A DNA stretch of 47,639 nucleotides from Opitutaceae bacterium (GCA_016795545.1 JAEUGX010000052.1:1-47639); one strand, 5' to 3'. Counted from the stretch's first letter, positions 8,206 through 19,610 are shown. Notes: generated from the letters alone by a model not told the origin. Numbers and translations: made by a program.

Positions 8206-10314
8206 TCAGAACCGCAGCAGCTCGACCTCGACGTTGAACGCGAACGAGCTTTCGCGCCGGGGGCCGTCGAAGAAGGAGACCTCGTACTTGACGGCCCAGG
8301 TCTGCCCGAGGCGCTGCCAGACTCCGTAGCTCTGCTCGTTGAAACGGCTGTTGGTGGCGTCGTAGCGCCACAGGCCGGTGACATCGAAGACCTCGTTCAG
8401 CCGCTGGCGGTACTCGAGGAAGTACTCCTCGTAGTCCTGCTTGAGGAAGTGGGTGGCGAGCCGGACCGACCACCATTCCTGGTCGGCCAGCTCGAGGCCG
8501 GTGTTGAGTTCCTGCTGGCCGGGCGTGTGGAGGTCGAGGCGGTGGAAGACCTCCCAGCGCAGCCACGGGGCGGGCGTCAGCGCGAGGGTGGTGTAGAGGT
8601 CGGAGAGCGGGCGCTGGCCCGGGAGCCGGTCGAAGCGGTAGTCGGCGGCGAAGTCGAGCGAGGCGAGGTTGCGCGAGCCGTAGGTGCGGTCGCGCGTCTG
8701 CAGGGTGTTGCCGAGCTGCAGGCGGAGCGTGTGCAGCGCCTCGAGCTCGTCGACCGCGCGGGTGTCGGCGATGGACAGCGGCTGCAGGTAGGTGGAGAAG
8801 GCGCGGCGGTCGATGGGCGGGAGGTAGGGCCGGCCATCGTCGGCCTCCGGCGCGTAGCGGTAGGAAAGGGCGGGCTCCACCAGGTGCCGGAGCCCGTCGA
8901 TCTCCCAGACCTCGTTCTTGTAGTCGAAACGCCCGCTGGCCCGCAGGCGCGCGTCGAAGCCGACCTCGCCCAGTGTGCGGGTGTAGGTGTCTCGCCCGCC
9001 GCGGGCGTCGGTGTAGGAGGTGACCCGGCCGCCGGCCACGGGCGTGAAGGTGAACCAGCGGGTCGGCGCGAAGGGGCGCTCGACGCCGTAGTACGCGTCG
9101 AGCCGGTGCGTGCGCCAGGCCGGGTCGGCGCCGTAGGCGTCGGCCTCGAGCAGGGCCGCGGACGCGGCGAAGCGGTCGTAGACGCCGAGCGCGAGCGGCG
9201 AGGTGAACTGGTCGTAGCGCAGCTCGGGCAGGCGTTCGGCCACCCGGTGGTACGGGTTGGGGTGGAAGCGGGCGAAGGCGCTGAGGGCGGAGTTGTCGAA
9301 GGCGTAGGCGGCCTCGAGGAACGAGTCCGGCTGCTGGACGCGGTCGAACTGCTCGTGGCGGAAATCCCGGAGCACCTCCGAGTCGCTCCAGTAGTTGAAC
9401 CGGCCGTCGAGGGTGAGGCGCGGCCCGACGCGCTGGCGGTGCTCCCAGGTGACGAAGCTGCGGTCGCGCGGCACCGGATCGCCGAGGATGTCGGTGCGCC
9501 GGTCGCCGCTGTCGTGGATATAGCCGGTGCGCAGCGTCCCGGAGACAAAGCGGGCGCCGTCGTCGCGATCGTAATAGGCCGAGGGCCCGACCATCACGCC
9601 GCGGGAAGAGTAGAGCCCCAGGCCGGCGCCGGCCATGAAGCCCGGGGCCAGGGGCAGGTGGGCGGTCAGCTCGGCCAGCGCCCCGAGCCGGCCGCGGTAG
9701 CCGACCTTGGCGCTGAGGTGGGAGACAAAATCGCCGGCGAGGGACTGCTCGAAGTGCGGCAGCGAGAGGAAGTGGCCGCCGTGGAGCCCGATCCGGAGGC
9801 CCTCGGCGCGGATGATCTTGCCGCGCGCGTAGACGAGGCGCGCCGCGCGGACGGAGGGCGTGTAGGCGGCGTCCTCGCGGAAGAAGACGACGGCATTGGT
9901 CAGCTCCAGCTGCTCGGGGCCGCCGTCGGCCGACATCGTGCCCTCGGCGGTCTCGCCGGAAAGGTAAACGGGAAACTCGCCGAGACGCAGGTTGCGGACC
10001 TGGAGCTGGCGGGTGGCGAGGTTGTAGCGCCCCTCGTCGGCGATCAGCCGCCGGCTGCCGGAGGTCAGCACGAAGCGCCCGCGGGCCGAGGCGACCTGGG
10101 TGGCCGCGTTGTAGCGGATCTCGTCGGCGGTGAGCAGGGTCGCTCCGTACACGAGGCGGGCGTGGCCGCTGACGACGGTCTCGCGGGTCTGGTCGTCGTA
10201 GTAGGTCCTGGTGCCCGAGGCCTCGGGCGCCGGCGCCTGGGCGTGCGCCAGGCCGGCGAGCAGGGCCGGCAGGGCCAGGCGGACGAGGAAGCGGCGGACG
10301 CGGGCGGGAAGCAT
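8206..10314 (-). CDS. lptD: LPS-assembly protein LptD (OstA), outer-membrane beta-barrel
   Basis: Predicted 702 residues with an Arg-rich n-region, hydrophobic core (LVRLALPALLAGLAHAQ) and AQ/AP cleavage area, so exported. Residues ~30-150 match the LptA/OstA beta-jellyroll (Y/ADEIRYN, GRFVLTSGSRRLIADEGRYN repeats) that receives LPS from the periplasmic bridge. The rest is an aromatic-rich repetitive beta-barrel ending in LLRF, a terminal Phe typical of BAM substrates. It would insert LPS into the outer leaflet together with LptE. It is somewhat shorter than the E. coli protein, and the whole mature sequence has no cysteine, so the disulfide switch that controls LptD assembly in E. coli cannot operate. 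ATG 10314 is preferred over an upstream ATG because the signal peptide starts there. Confidence 0.88.
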   Translation of the reverse strand: MLPARVRRFLVRLALPALLAGLAHAQAPAPEASGTRTYYDDQTRETVVSGHARLVYGATLLTADEIRYNAATQVASARGRFVLTSGSRRLIADEGRYNLATRQLQVRNLRLGEFPVYLSGETAEGTMSADGGPEQLELTNAVVFFREDAAYTPSVRAARLVYARGKIIRAEGLRIGLHGGHFLSLPHFEQSLAGDFVSHLSAKVGYRGRLGALAELTAHLPLAPGFMAGAGLGLYSSRGVMVGPSAYYDRDDGARFVSGTLRTGYIHDSGDRRTDILGDPVPRDRSFVTWEHRQRVGPRLTLDGRFNYWSDSEVLRDFRHEQFDRVQQPDSFLEAAYAFDNSALSAFARFHPNPYHRVAERLPELRYDQFTSPLALGVYDRFAASAALLEADAYGADPAWRTHRLDAYYGVERPFAPTRWFTFTPVAGGRVTSYTDARGGRDTYTRTLGEVGFDARLRASGRFDYKNEVWEIDGLRHLVEPALSYRYAPEADDGRPYLPPIDRRAFSTYLQPLSIADTRAVDELEALHTLRLQLGNTLQTRDRTYGSRNLASLDFAADYRFDRLPGQRPLSDLYTTLALTPAPWLRWEVFHRLDLHTPGQQELNTGLELADQEWWSVRLATHFLKQDYEEYFLEYRQRLNEVFDVTGLWRYDATNSRFNEQSYGVWQRLGQTWAVKYEVSFFDGPRRESSFAFNVEVELLRF

Positions 10315-10470
10315 GGTTCTTGAAGTGGCGGGCGGGGCGGGAGGGTGCAACGAGATTTCGGGGCGGAGGAACCGAGGTGGACCCGCGTGGCCGGAAAGAG
10401 TTGCGCGCGGCCGCGCGCGGCTTTCGTGCTAGACGCCGGGGGTGACCCCGGCAGAGTAGCGGGCGCACCC
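10315..10470. promoter_or_regulatory. Divergent intergenic region lptD / glgB
   Basis: A 156-base GC-rich space between the divergent starts of lptD and glgB. It should contain both promoters, but no consensus elements can be assigned with confidence and no gene is visible. Confidence 0.35.
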
Positions 10471-12687
10471 GTGATCATTCCGGTCAACGAACTCAACGCC
10501 TTCCTGGGGAATCACCAAGCCAACCCGCACGGCTGGCTGGGCATGCACCCCGCGACCCACGAGGGGCGGGACGGCGTGGTGGTGCGGGCGTTCATCCGGG
10601 CGGCGGTCCGCTGCGCGGTGGTCGAGCTGGAGGCGGCCGGCGCGCCGGCGCATCCGCTCACGCTGCTGGCGCCGGAGGGTTTCTTCGAGGGCTTCCTCCC
10701 CGGGAAGGCGGTCTTCCGCTACCAGCTGCGCTACGAGACGGCCTGGGGGGACATTCACCAGGTGCACAACGCCTACTCGTTCCTGCCTTCGCTGTCGGAG
10801 CAGGACCTCTACCTGTTCAACGAAGGCAACGAGCACCGGGTGTACGACAAGCTGGGGGCGCACGTGCGGACGATGGGCGACGTGCCCGGCGTGGCGTTCG
10901 CCGTCTGGGCGCCGGCGGCGTCCCGCGTGTCGCTGGTCGGGAATTTCAACGAATGGGACCCGCGCTACCATCCGATGCGGCCGCTGGGCGGCTCGGGGGT
11001 GTGGGAGCTGTTCGTGCCCGGGGTGCGCGAGGGCGAGCTGTACAAGTTCGCGGTCTGGGACCGGCAAGGGCACATGCGGCTGAAGACGGATCCCTACGGG
11101 ACGTCGTTCGAGGGGCCGCCGAACAACGCCGCGATCGTCTGCGACACGCGCCGTTACGCCTGGGGCGACGAAGCGTGGCTGGCCCGGCGCCGGGCCCAAG
11201 CGGGGCAGCTGGACCGTCCGCTCTCGATCTACGAGGTGCATCTCGGCTCGTGGAAGCGGAACCTGGCCGAGGCCGGGCGGCCGTTCACGTACCGCGAGCT
11301 GGCGCCGCTGCTGGCCGACTACGTCAGCGACATGGGCTTCACGCACATCGAGGTCCTGCCGGTCAGCGAGTTTCCCTTCACCGGCTCGTGGGGCTACCAG
11401 GTGACCGGCTACTTCGCGCCGACGCACCGCTGGGGCACGCCCGCGGACTTCCAGTACTTCGTCGACCACCTGCACCAGCGCGGGATCGGGATCATCGTCG
11501 ACTGGGTGCCGGCGCACTTCCCGCGCGACGCGTTCGCGCTGGCGCAGTTCGACGGCTCGCACCTCTATGAGCACGCCGACCCGCGGCTGGGGGCGCACCA
11601 GGACTGGGGCACGCTGATCTTCAACTACGGGCGGCACGAGGTGCGGTGCTTCCTGATCGGCAGCGCGCTGTCGTGGCTCGAGCGCTACCACATCGACGGG
11701 CTGCGGGTGGACGCGGTGGCGTCGATGCTCTACCTCGACTACTCGCGCCAGCCGGGCGAGTGGATCCCCAACCGGTACGGCGGCCGCGAGAACCTCGAGG
11801 CGATCGGCTTCCTGCGGCAGGTGAACGACCTGGTGCACCACTACCATCCCGGGGCGCTGATGGTCGCGGAGGAGTCGACGGCCTTCGCGATGGTCAGCCG
11901 GCCGACGCGGGACGGGGGGCTCGGCTTCGACTACAAGTGGAACATGGGCCTGATGCACGACACGCTCGCCTATTTCCAGAAGGACCCGGTGCACCGCAAG
12001 TGGTCGCACGACAAGCTGACGTTCGGCATGATCTACCAGTATGCGGAGAACTTCATCTCGGTGTACTCGCACGACGAGGTCGTGCACCTGAAGGGCTCGA
12101 TGCTGGCGAAGATGGGCGCGGGCAGCGTGCCGGAGAAGGCGGCGAACCTGCGGGCGCTCTACGCCTACGTCTGGCTGTACCCGGGCAAGAAGCTGCTCTT
12201 CATGGGCAGCGAGTTCGGGCAGCGGGGCGAGTGGAACCACGACGCCGGGCTCGACTGGGCGCTCTGCGCGCAACCGGAGCACGAGGGGCTGCGGCTGCTG
12301 GTGCGCGACCTGAACCGGCTCTACACGGGCGACCCGGTGCTGGGGCAGTCGGACTTCCGCGCGGCCGGCTTCCGCTGGGTCAACTGCCACGACGGCGACC
12401 ACAGCGTGATCAGCTTCCTGCGGCTGGACGAGGGGCAGAAGGCGGCGTACCTGGTGGTCGGCAACTTCACGCCGGTGACGCGCACCCGCTACGCGGTCGG
12501 GGTGCCGTACGCCGGCTACTGGAAGGAGGTCTTGAACACGAACTCGCAGTACTACGGCGGCACGGGCTTCGGCAACCACGGCGGGCGGGCGTCGGCGACC
12601 GTGCCGGCTGACGGGTACGAGCAGTCGTTGAGCCTGACGCTGCCGGGGCTGTCGACCCTGGCTTTCAAGTGGACGGCGCGGGAGTAG
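10471..12687 (+). CDS. glgB: 1,4-alpha-glucan branching enzyme
   Basis: Predicted 738-residue GH13 enzyme that makes alpha-1,6 branches in glycogen. Two N-terminal CBM48-type modules (the first around PHGWLGMHPA, the second around FAVWAPAASRVSLVGNFNEWD) precede the catalytic barrel. The nucleophile is D414 in GLRVDAVASM, the acid/base E467 in MVAEESTAF, and the transition-state Asp lies in YSHDEVVHLKGS. The EFGQRGEWNHD segment is also characteristic. The start is GTG 10471, giving VIIPVNELNAFL; no better ATG is in frame. Length matches E. coli GlgB closely (catalytic residues offset by nine). No other glycogen genes are adjacent. Confidence 0.96.
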   Translation: MIIPVNELNAFLGNHQANPHGWLGMHPATHEGRDGVVVRAFIRAAVRCAVVELEAAGAPAHPLTLLAPEGFFEGFLPGKAVFRYQLRYETAWGDIHQVHNAYSFLPSLSEQDLYLFNEGNEHRVYDKLGAHVRTMGDVPGVAFAVWAPAASRVSLVGNFNEWDPRYHPMRPLGGSGVWELFVPGVREGELYKFAVWDRQGHMRLKTDPYGTSFEGPPNNAAIVCDTRRYAWGDEAWLARRRAQAGQLDRPLSIYEVHLGSWKRNLAEAGRPFTYRELAPLLADYVSDMGFTHIEVLPVSEFPFTGSWGYQVTGYFAPTHRWGTPADFQYFVDHLHQRGIGIIVDWVPAHFPRDAFALAQFDGSHLYEHADPRLGAHQDWGTLIFNYGRHEVRCFLIGSALSWLERYHIDGLRVDAVASMLYLDYSRQPGEWIPNRYGGRENLEAIGFLRQVNDLVHHYHPGALMVAEESTAFAMVSRPTRDGGLGFDYKWNMGLMHDTLAYFQKDPVHRKWSHDKLTFGMIYQYAENFISVYSHDEVVHLKGSMLAKMGAGSVPEKAANLRALYAYVWLYPGKKLLFMGSEFGQRGEWNHDAGLDWALCAQPEHEGLRLLVRDLNRLYTGDPVLGQSDFRAAGFRWVNCHDGDHSVISFLRLDEGQKAAYLVVGNFTPVTRTRYAVGVPYAGYWKEVLNTNSQYYGGTGFGNHGGRASATVPADGYEQSLSLTLPGLSTLAFKWTARE

Positions 12688-12705
12688 GCGCCCGCGGCGG
12701 GGCGG

Positions 12706-14370
12706 CTACCGGGCCAGCTTGCGGCCCAGCAGGTAGGTGGGCATGGGCGAGGCGTTCTTGATCTCGATGATGCCCATCGGGGTCAGCTCGTAGCGGCCCT
12801 CGAGCAGCCGCTTGGTTGCCTCCGACACCTGGATCTTGCCCGGCTGGCCGTGGGATTCCATGCGGCTGGCGATGTTCACGGTGTCGCCCCAGAGGTCGTA
12901 GGAGAACTTGCGGGTGCCGATGATGCCGGCGACGACGGGCCCGCTGTTCATGCCGACGCGGATGTTCCAGTCGAGCTGGTGGCGCCGGTTGAAGACGCGC
13001 ACGGCCTCGACGATCTCGATGGCGGCGGCGGCGCAGGCCTCGGCGTGGTCGCTGCGGATGACGGGCACGCCGCTGACCATCATGTAGGCGTCGCCGATGG
13101 TCTTGATCTTCTCCATTTCGTGCTGCTCGGCGATGCGGTCGAAGCTGGAGAAGATCTCGTTGAGCAGCTGCACGGTGCGGTGCGGCGACTGGCGCGCGGC
13201 GATGCGGGTGAAGCCGACGATGTCGGCGAAGAGCACGGTGGAGTCGATGAAGCTGTCGACGATCGTGCGCTGGCCCGCCTTGAGGCGCTCGGCGATGGCC
13301 TTGGGCAGGACGTTGAGCAGGAGGCGCTCGGACTTGGAGCGCTCGAGCTGGAGCTGCGCGAGGTAGGCCTGCTCCTGGTCGCGGAGCCGTTTTTTTTCCA
13401 GGGAGGCGGTGATACGCGCCCGGAGGACGACGGGGTTGAACGGCTTGGGGACGTAGTCCTCGGCGCCGGCTTCGATGCAGCGCACGGTGCTGTCGACGTC
13501 GTCGAGCGCCGTGAGCATGATGGCCGGGATGTGGCGGAGGGCCGGGTCGGCCTTCATGAACTCGAGGGTCTGGAAGCCGTCGAGATCGGGCATGAGGATG
13601 TCGAGCAGCACCAGGTCGAAGTTGCCGGCCTTGAGTTTCTGCAGGGCCTCGCGGCCGTTCGCGGCCTCGGTGACGTCGTAGCCGAGCTTCTGGAGGCGGC
13701 GGACGAGCATGTCGCGGTTCATCTCGTCGTCGTCCACGGCCAGCAGCTTGGCGTTGGGCATGGGCTGCGCGGAGAGGCCGAAGTCGGGCGGGGCGGCGGG
13801 TGCGGCGAGCGGCGGGACGGGCGGCACGCCGGTGCCGGCGGGGGACTGGCCGGCGGTGCCGTCGTCGGGCGAGGCCGAGCCGAGGTCCATCTTCTCCGGG
13901 TAGGAGCTGCTCTCGAAGAGCGCGTCGAGGTTCTGCGCGGCGCGGAGGATCTTCTCGAGGTCCTTGACCAGGTCCGCCTGGCTGCCGGCGCGGGCCTCGT
14001 CGAGGCAGAGCTCGGCGTAGCCGATCACGGCGCTCAGCGGCGTGCGCATGTCGCGGCGGAGGGTGTTGAAGTCGACCTTGCCGGTCTCGACCTTCCACGG
14101 GGCGAGCGCGTCGTTGATAAGGGCCAGCAGCTGGCCGCCGCAGGTGTGGATGCGCTTGAGGTCGGGGAGGATGGCGTCGGCGTGGTTCTCCTCGGCCGAC
14201 TCCATGAGCAGCTCGCTGTACCCGATGATCTGGTTCAGCGGCGTGCGCAGGGCGTGGCGCAGCTTCGAGAGCGACTCGAGATCGTGGGCCCGGAGGGCCT
14301 TCAGGAAGGGTGTGAGCGAAGCGGGCAGGGAGCCGCCCCCGTCAGGGGAACTGGGGCCGGATCCACTCAT
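12706..14370 (-). CDS. Response-regulator adenylate cyclase with two HisKA-like H-boxes
   Basis: Predicted 554 residues, cytoplasmic. Order: HisKA-like dimerisation helix with His39 (LRHALRTPLN); a second H-box copy around residue 106 in which the His is replaced by Arg (LRRDMRTPLS); a Pro/Ala linker; a receiver domain (~207-325, phospho-acceptor D257); a coiled linker; and a class III nucleotide cyclase (~375-540). Metal-binding Asp are D383 (FADIVGFT) and D427 (GDAYM). Base-selecting Lys423 and Asp492 indicate ATP. Transition-state Asn499 and Arg503 are present. The product should therefore be cAMP. No HATPase domain is present, so the H-boxes may only dimerise or accept phosphate from the upstream kinase. 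The start overlaps the preceding receiver gene by ATGA. Confidence 0.92.
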   Translation of the reverse strand: MSGSGPSSPDGGGSLPASLTPFLKALRAHDLESLSKLRHALRTPLNQIIGYSELLMESAEENHADAILPDLKRIHTCGGQLLALINDALAPWKVETGKVDFNTLRRDMRTPLSAVIGYAELCLDEARAGSQADLVKDLEKILRAAQNLDALFESSSYPEKMDLGSASPDDGTAGQSPAGTGVPPVPPLAAPAAPPDFGLSAQPMPNAKLLAVDDDEMNRDMLVRRLQKLGYDVTEAANGREALQKLKAGNFDLVLLDILMPDLDGFQTLEFMKADPALRHIPAIMLTALDDVDSTVRCIEAGAEDYVPKPFNPVVLRARITASLEKKRLRDQEQAYLAQLQLERSKSERLLLNVLPKAIAERLKAGQRTIVDSFIDSTVLFADIVGFTRIAARQSPHRTVQLLNEIFSSFDRIAEQHEMEKIKTIGDAYMMVSGVPVIRSDHAEACAAAAIEIVEAVRVFNRRHQLDWNIRVGMNSGPVVAGIIGTRKFSYDLWGDTVNIASRMESHGQPGKIQVSEATKRLLEGRYELTPMGIIEIKNASPMPTYLLGRKLAR

Positions 14371-14747
14371 GCCTTGGGCGGGAACTTCTTGAGGAGCTCC
14401 TCGATCTTCACGAGCAGGCGCGCGAGCTCCACGGGCTTGGTGTCGAAGTCGTCGCAGCCGGCCGCCAGCGCCTTCTGCCGGTCGCTGTCCATGGCGTGCG
14501 CGGTGAGGGCGATGATGGGGACCTTGGCGGTGGCGGGATCGGCCTTGATCTGCTTGGTCGCGTCCCAGCCGTCGATGACGGGGAGGCTCATGTCCATCAG
14601 GATGAGGTCGGGCGCCTCGCTTTTGGCCATGGCGACGCCGGCGGCGCCGTCGACGGCGATGGCGAGGGTGTAGCCGCGCTTCTCCAGCCGGCGGGAAAGC
14701 ATGTCCCGGTTCATTTCGTTGTCTTCGACGAGCAGTATCTTTGGCAT
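14367..14747 (-). CDS. Single-domain response regulator (CheY-like receiver)
   Basis: A 126-residue stand-alone receiver: acidic pair VEDN near residue 8-9, phospho-acceptor D52 (LILMDMSLP), Thr in IALTAHA, Lys in TKPVEL. No output domain follows. Its sequence closely resembles the hybrid-kinase receivers of the Rcs/Bar type (EDNEMNRDMLSRRL). It lies between the hybrid kinase gene (28-base gap) and the receiver-cyclase gene (four-base ATGA overlap), so it probably shuttles phosphate within this operon. Confidence 0.93.
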   Translation of the reverse strand: MPKILLVEDNEMNRDMLSRRLEKRGYTLAIAVDGAAGVAMAKSEAPDLILMDMSLPVIDGWDATKQIKADPATAKVPIIALTAHAMDSDRQKALAAGCDDFDTKPVELARLLVKIEELLKKFPPKA

Positions 14748-14775
14748 GAGGGAAGGAGGTTGGGGGGTGGCGGAA

Positions 14776-17172
<2,397 letters not shown>

Positions 17173-17288
17173 GCCAACGGATTACGTGGCAAAGTCAATG
17201 TGATAGCTGACGACACGAATGCCTGTCCACGGGTGTCCGCGGGCGGACTGGAATGATCCGTTCCGGCTTTCGGGCGGCGGGCACGGCT

Positions 17289-18020
17289 TCAGGGGCTGCG
17301 ACGGTAATCGGCGTATGTCACGCGCAGGTTTTCCTCGACGCCGAAGAAGAAGATGCGTCCGACGAAGCGGGAGTTCGTCTCGCGCGGGAGGGACGGGCGG
17401 TCTTCGGCGGGCGGGAGGTAGTCCGTGCGGACCACCAGTGAGCGCATCCGAACACCGAGCACGGGCGAGTAGGGGGCCTTGAGCTCGAGCACGCAGGCTT
17501 CGACGTGGGGGCCGGTCCGGTCGACGATGAGGCGCACGCTCAGGTGTCCGAGCATCTTGTCGGGACCGGCGGCCTCGGCCCGGAATTCGCCGAGGAATTC
17601 GCCCCGCGCGGCGTCCTCCCGCACGAGGGTGAAGCTGCCGAGGTCGAGGTCGGACTTCTGGAAAGTCGCCTGGGGCGCGGTGGCGGTGCCGGCCAGCCGG
17701 GCGCGCCCGTACTGCTCCAGCTCGCGGGGCTTTGGAGCGCGGCCTTCAGTCTGCTCCAGGGTCCAGCGCGCGGCGGGCGGCCGCGCCGGGTCGAAGCGCT
17801 CGCGGATACCGGCCTCGTTGCGCACGGTGGTGAGGGTGTAGGCCCAGCCGGCCGGCACGTCGGGGCTGAAATGGGCGAGGGCCTGGCGTGCGTACTCGGG
17901 CAGCCCCGCGGCGGCGGCGCCGAGGGCCAGTCCGGCAAACAGGAGGCCGGCCAGAGCCCGGCGGCAGCGGTCAGAGCTGCGGCGGCGGCACGCGGGAGAT
18001 GAACCAGTCGAACTTGCCAT
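17289..18020 (-). CDS. Secreted protein of unknown function
   Basis: Predicted 243 residues. An Arg-rich n-region (~22 residues) and a hydrophobic AGLLFAGLALGAAAAG stretch form a likely signal peptide, so it is periplasmic or outer-membrane associated. The rest is a predicted beta-rich soluble domain with no family I can name. The ATG at 18020 lies inside the upstream hotdog gene (50-base overlap); no alternative start codon lies between it and the signal core. The overlap suggests one transcript with that gene. No catalytic motif is visible. Confidence 0.7.
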   Translation of the reverse strand: MASSTGSSPACRRRSSDRCRRALAGLLFAGLALGAAAAGLPEYARQALAHFSPDVPAGWAYTLTTVRNEAGIRERFDPARPPAARWTLEQTEGRAPKPRELEQYGRARLAGTATAPQATFQKSDLDLGSFTLVREDAARGEFLGEFRAEAAGPDKMLGHLSVRLIVDRTGPHVEACVLELKAPYSPVLGVRMRSLVVRTDYLPPAEDRPSLPRETNSRFVGRIFFFGVEENLRVTYADYRRSP

Positions 18021-18405
18021 GAAAAGTCAGCGTGCCCGCGCGGTCCTTGAGATCAACCCGGATAACCGCGGCGGCCCGTCCGCGCGCGGCCAGGTCGGGG
18101 AGCAGCCGCCGGAGCGTCTCCTCCTCGGGCGAACCGAACGCGAGCAGGTCGGACGTAGCGGGTTTGCGGTAGCGGACCTCGACGCCGCGCACGACGGCGA
18201 AAACGTCGCCGGCGGCGGCCCCGAAATGCCGCTGCAGGCATTCGGCGCTGGCGGCCTCGGCCAGGGCGAACTGCGCGGCGGCGTGCAGGGTGCCGAGGTG
18301 GTTCCGCAGCGAGGGCCCGAACGGCAGTTCGAGCAGGTGCGCCGCGCCCGCGGGCGCCGGCGCGATGCCCAGCAGCCGGCTGAGGGCGAGGTCGGTGGCT
18401 TTCAT
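17971..18405 (-). CDS. DUF4442 / hotdog-fold thioesterase-like protein
   Basis: Predicted 144-residue protein with the hotdog-fold pattern of the DUF4442/PaaI group: an N-terminal helix, the central helix segment RNHLGTLHAAAQFALAEAAS, in which N-H-x-G-T matches the active-site helix entry of thioesterases, and following beta strands (AAAVIRVDLKDRAGTLTFHGKFDWFI). Likely acts on acyl-CoA-type thioesters, but substrate is not predictable. Start ATG 18405 is divergent from the TonB-like gene. It overlaps the secreted unknown downstream. Confidence 0.75.
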   Translation of the reverse strand: MKATDLALSRLLGIAPAPAGAAHLLELPFGPSLRNHLGTLHAAAQFALAEAASAECLQRHFGAAAGDVFAVVRGVEVRYRKPATSDLLAFGSPEEETLRRLLPDLAARGRAAAVIRVDLKDRAGTLTFHGKFDWFISRVPPPQL

Positions 18406-18500
18406 CGCGGCTCCGGTTTCTCGCGGCCCCCGGCGGAAGGCAACGGCGAAGCTTCACCGCCCCGGTCGGACCCTAAGAAAACGGCGCCCCGCACGTCATA

Positions 18501-18513
18501 GGAGGAAAGGAGG
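18501..18513 (+). promoter_or_regulatory. Tandem Shine-Dalgarno before the TonB-like gene
   Basis: GGAGGAAAGGAGG lies five bases before ATG 18519. It contains two full GGAGG cores, far stronger than most ribosome sites in this window, and it fixes the start codon of the gene. Confidence 0.85.
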
Positions 18514-18518
18514 CACCC

Positions 18519-19190
18519 ATGAACATCAGACGATTCCGGTTGGCGGCGGTGGTGGCGGCGGGCCTGCACGGCGCGCTTTTTCTCGCGTTCTCCGACGGTG
18601 GGCGGATCCCCCCGGCAGCAGCGGAGCCGAAGGTCGAACCCGGGGCGCCGCCGGTCCGCATCGACCCCGCCGAATTCCGCTCGGCCGAGCCTTCCGACTC
18701 CTCTCCGGCGGGCGGCGGCGATCCGCTGCCCGAGTTGCCTGAGGTGCCGGCGCCGCTCCCGGAGTCCCCGGTGTTCGCCGTCAGCATGGAGCGCGCAGCG
18801 GTCGACAGGAGACTGGTGCCCGACCGCGGGAAGATCGAGGTGGGGCCGCCGGGCGAGGGCACGGGTCCGGACTGGAGCACGCCCGGCGGTGGCGGGCCCA
18901 TCGATTGGAAGCTGCTGGACCGGGCGCCGCGCGCCAAGGTGCAGGGGGCGCCCGTGTACCCGGCGCGGCTGCGGCACGAAGGCGTGGAAGGCGAGGTCAC
19001 CGTGCGGTTCGACGTGGACGCGACAGGCCGGGTGGTGCGGACTGAGGCGGTGTCCTGGAGCCATCGGGAGTTCGTCGAGCCGGCGCTGCGGGCCGTGGCG
19101 AAGTGGGTGTTCGAGCCCGGCCGGCGCGACGGCAAGGCGTTGGCGTTCCGCGGGGTGGTGTCGATCGAGTTCGGGCTGGGGCGCGATTGA
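18519..19190 (+). CDS. TonB-family energy transducer
   Basis: Predicted 223 residues. A short basic N-terminus and a single hydrophobic segment (residues ~7-24, including a conserved-position His in GLHGALFLAF) anchor it in the inner membrane. A Pro/Glu-rich periplasmic linker (~30-125) follows. The last ~80 residues form a TonB C-terminal domain: PVYPARLRHEGVEGEVTVRF, then DATGRVV, ALRAVAKWVFEP and a final beta strand. This type couples the proton-motive force to TonB-dependent outer-membrane receptors through ExbB/ExbD. No exbB, exbD or receptor gene is adjacent, so its partners must be elsewhere. The linker is shorter than in E. coli TonB. Confidence 0.88.
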   Translation: MNIRRFRLAAVVAAGLHGALFLAFSDGGRIPPAAAEPKVEPGAPPVRIDPAEFRSAEPSDSSPAGGGDPLPELPEVPAPLPESPVFAVSMERAAVDRRLVPDRGKIEVGPPGEGTGPDWSTPGGGGPIDWKLLDRAPRAKVQGAPVYPARLRHEGVEGEVTVRFDVDATGRVVRTEAVSWSHREFVEPALRAVAKWVFEPGRRDGKALAFRGVVSIEFGLGRD

Positions 19191-19196
19191 AGACCG

Positions 19197-19226
19197 GTCC
19201 GGGGCTTCCCGCGCGGGGCCCCGGAC
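19197..19226. terminator. Bidirectional terminator hairpin between TonB-like and receiver genes
   Basis: A near-perfect inverted repeat has arms GTCCGGGGC (19197-19205) and GCCCCGGAC (19218-19226). Its loop is itself mostly the palindrome CCCGCGCGGG. It sits exactly between two convergent stop codons. The stem is very strong, but neither side has a long T-run, so termination by hairpin alone is inferred. Confidence 0.65.
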
Positions 19227-19610
19227 TCAGCCTGCGCGGGCGTGCATCAGGCGGTCGACGCGTCCGACGAGGTCGCGCGGCTGGAACGGCTTGGTGATGT
19301 AGTCGAGCGCCCCGAGTTCGAGGCCCAGGTTGCGGGAGTCGGTGGAGGACCAGGCGGAGACGATGATGATCGGGATGGTGGCCGTGTCCGGATCGCGCCT
19401 CAGGATCTCGCAGACCCCGAAGCCGTCGAGGTCCGGCAGCATCAGGTCGAGCAGGATGATGTCCGGCCGGTGGGCGCGCACGGCGTGGATCGCCTCCCAG
19501 CCGTTGGCGGCGGTGTCGACGGTGTAGCCGGCGCGCACCAGGTGATAGTGCATGAGTTCGGTCAGCTCCGGTTCGTCGTCGACGGCGAGGATCCTGGCGG
19601 TCGCGGGCAT
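19227..19610 (-). CDS. Single-domain response regulator
   Basis: Predicted 127-residue receiver with acidic pocket (VDDEPEL), phospho-acceptor D55 (IILLDLMLPDLDGFG), Ser in VSAWSS and Lys in TKPFQP. No output domain. ATG 19610 begins MPATARILAVDDE; an in-frame upstream extension lacks conserved sequence. It reads away from the thioesterase gene, on the same strand with a 73-base gap. No kinase is adjacent, so its partner is unknown. Confidence 0.9.
   Translation of the reverse strand: MPATARILAVDDEPELTELMHYHLVRAGYTVDTAANGWEAIHAVRAHRPDIILLDLMLPDLDGFGVCEILRRDPDTATIPIIIVSAWSSTDSRNLGLELGALDYITKPFQPRDLVGRVDRLMHARAG

Noticed and set aside
10429..12579. A 716-codon minus-strand frame across glgB
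   Set aside because: Shadow of glgB; the + strand has the full GH13 catalytic residues.
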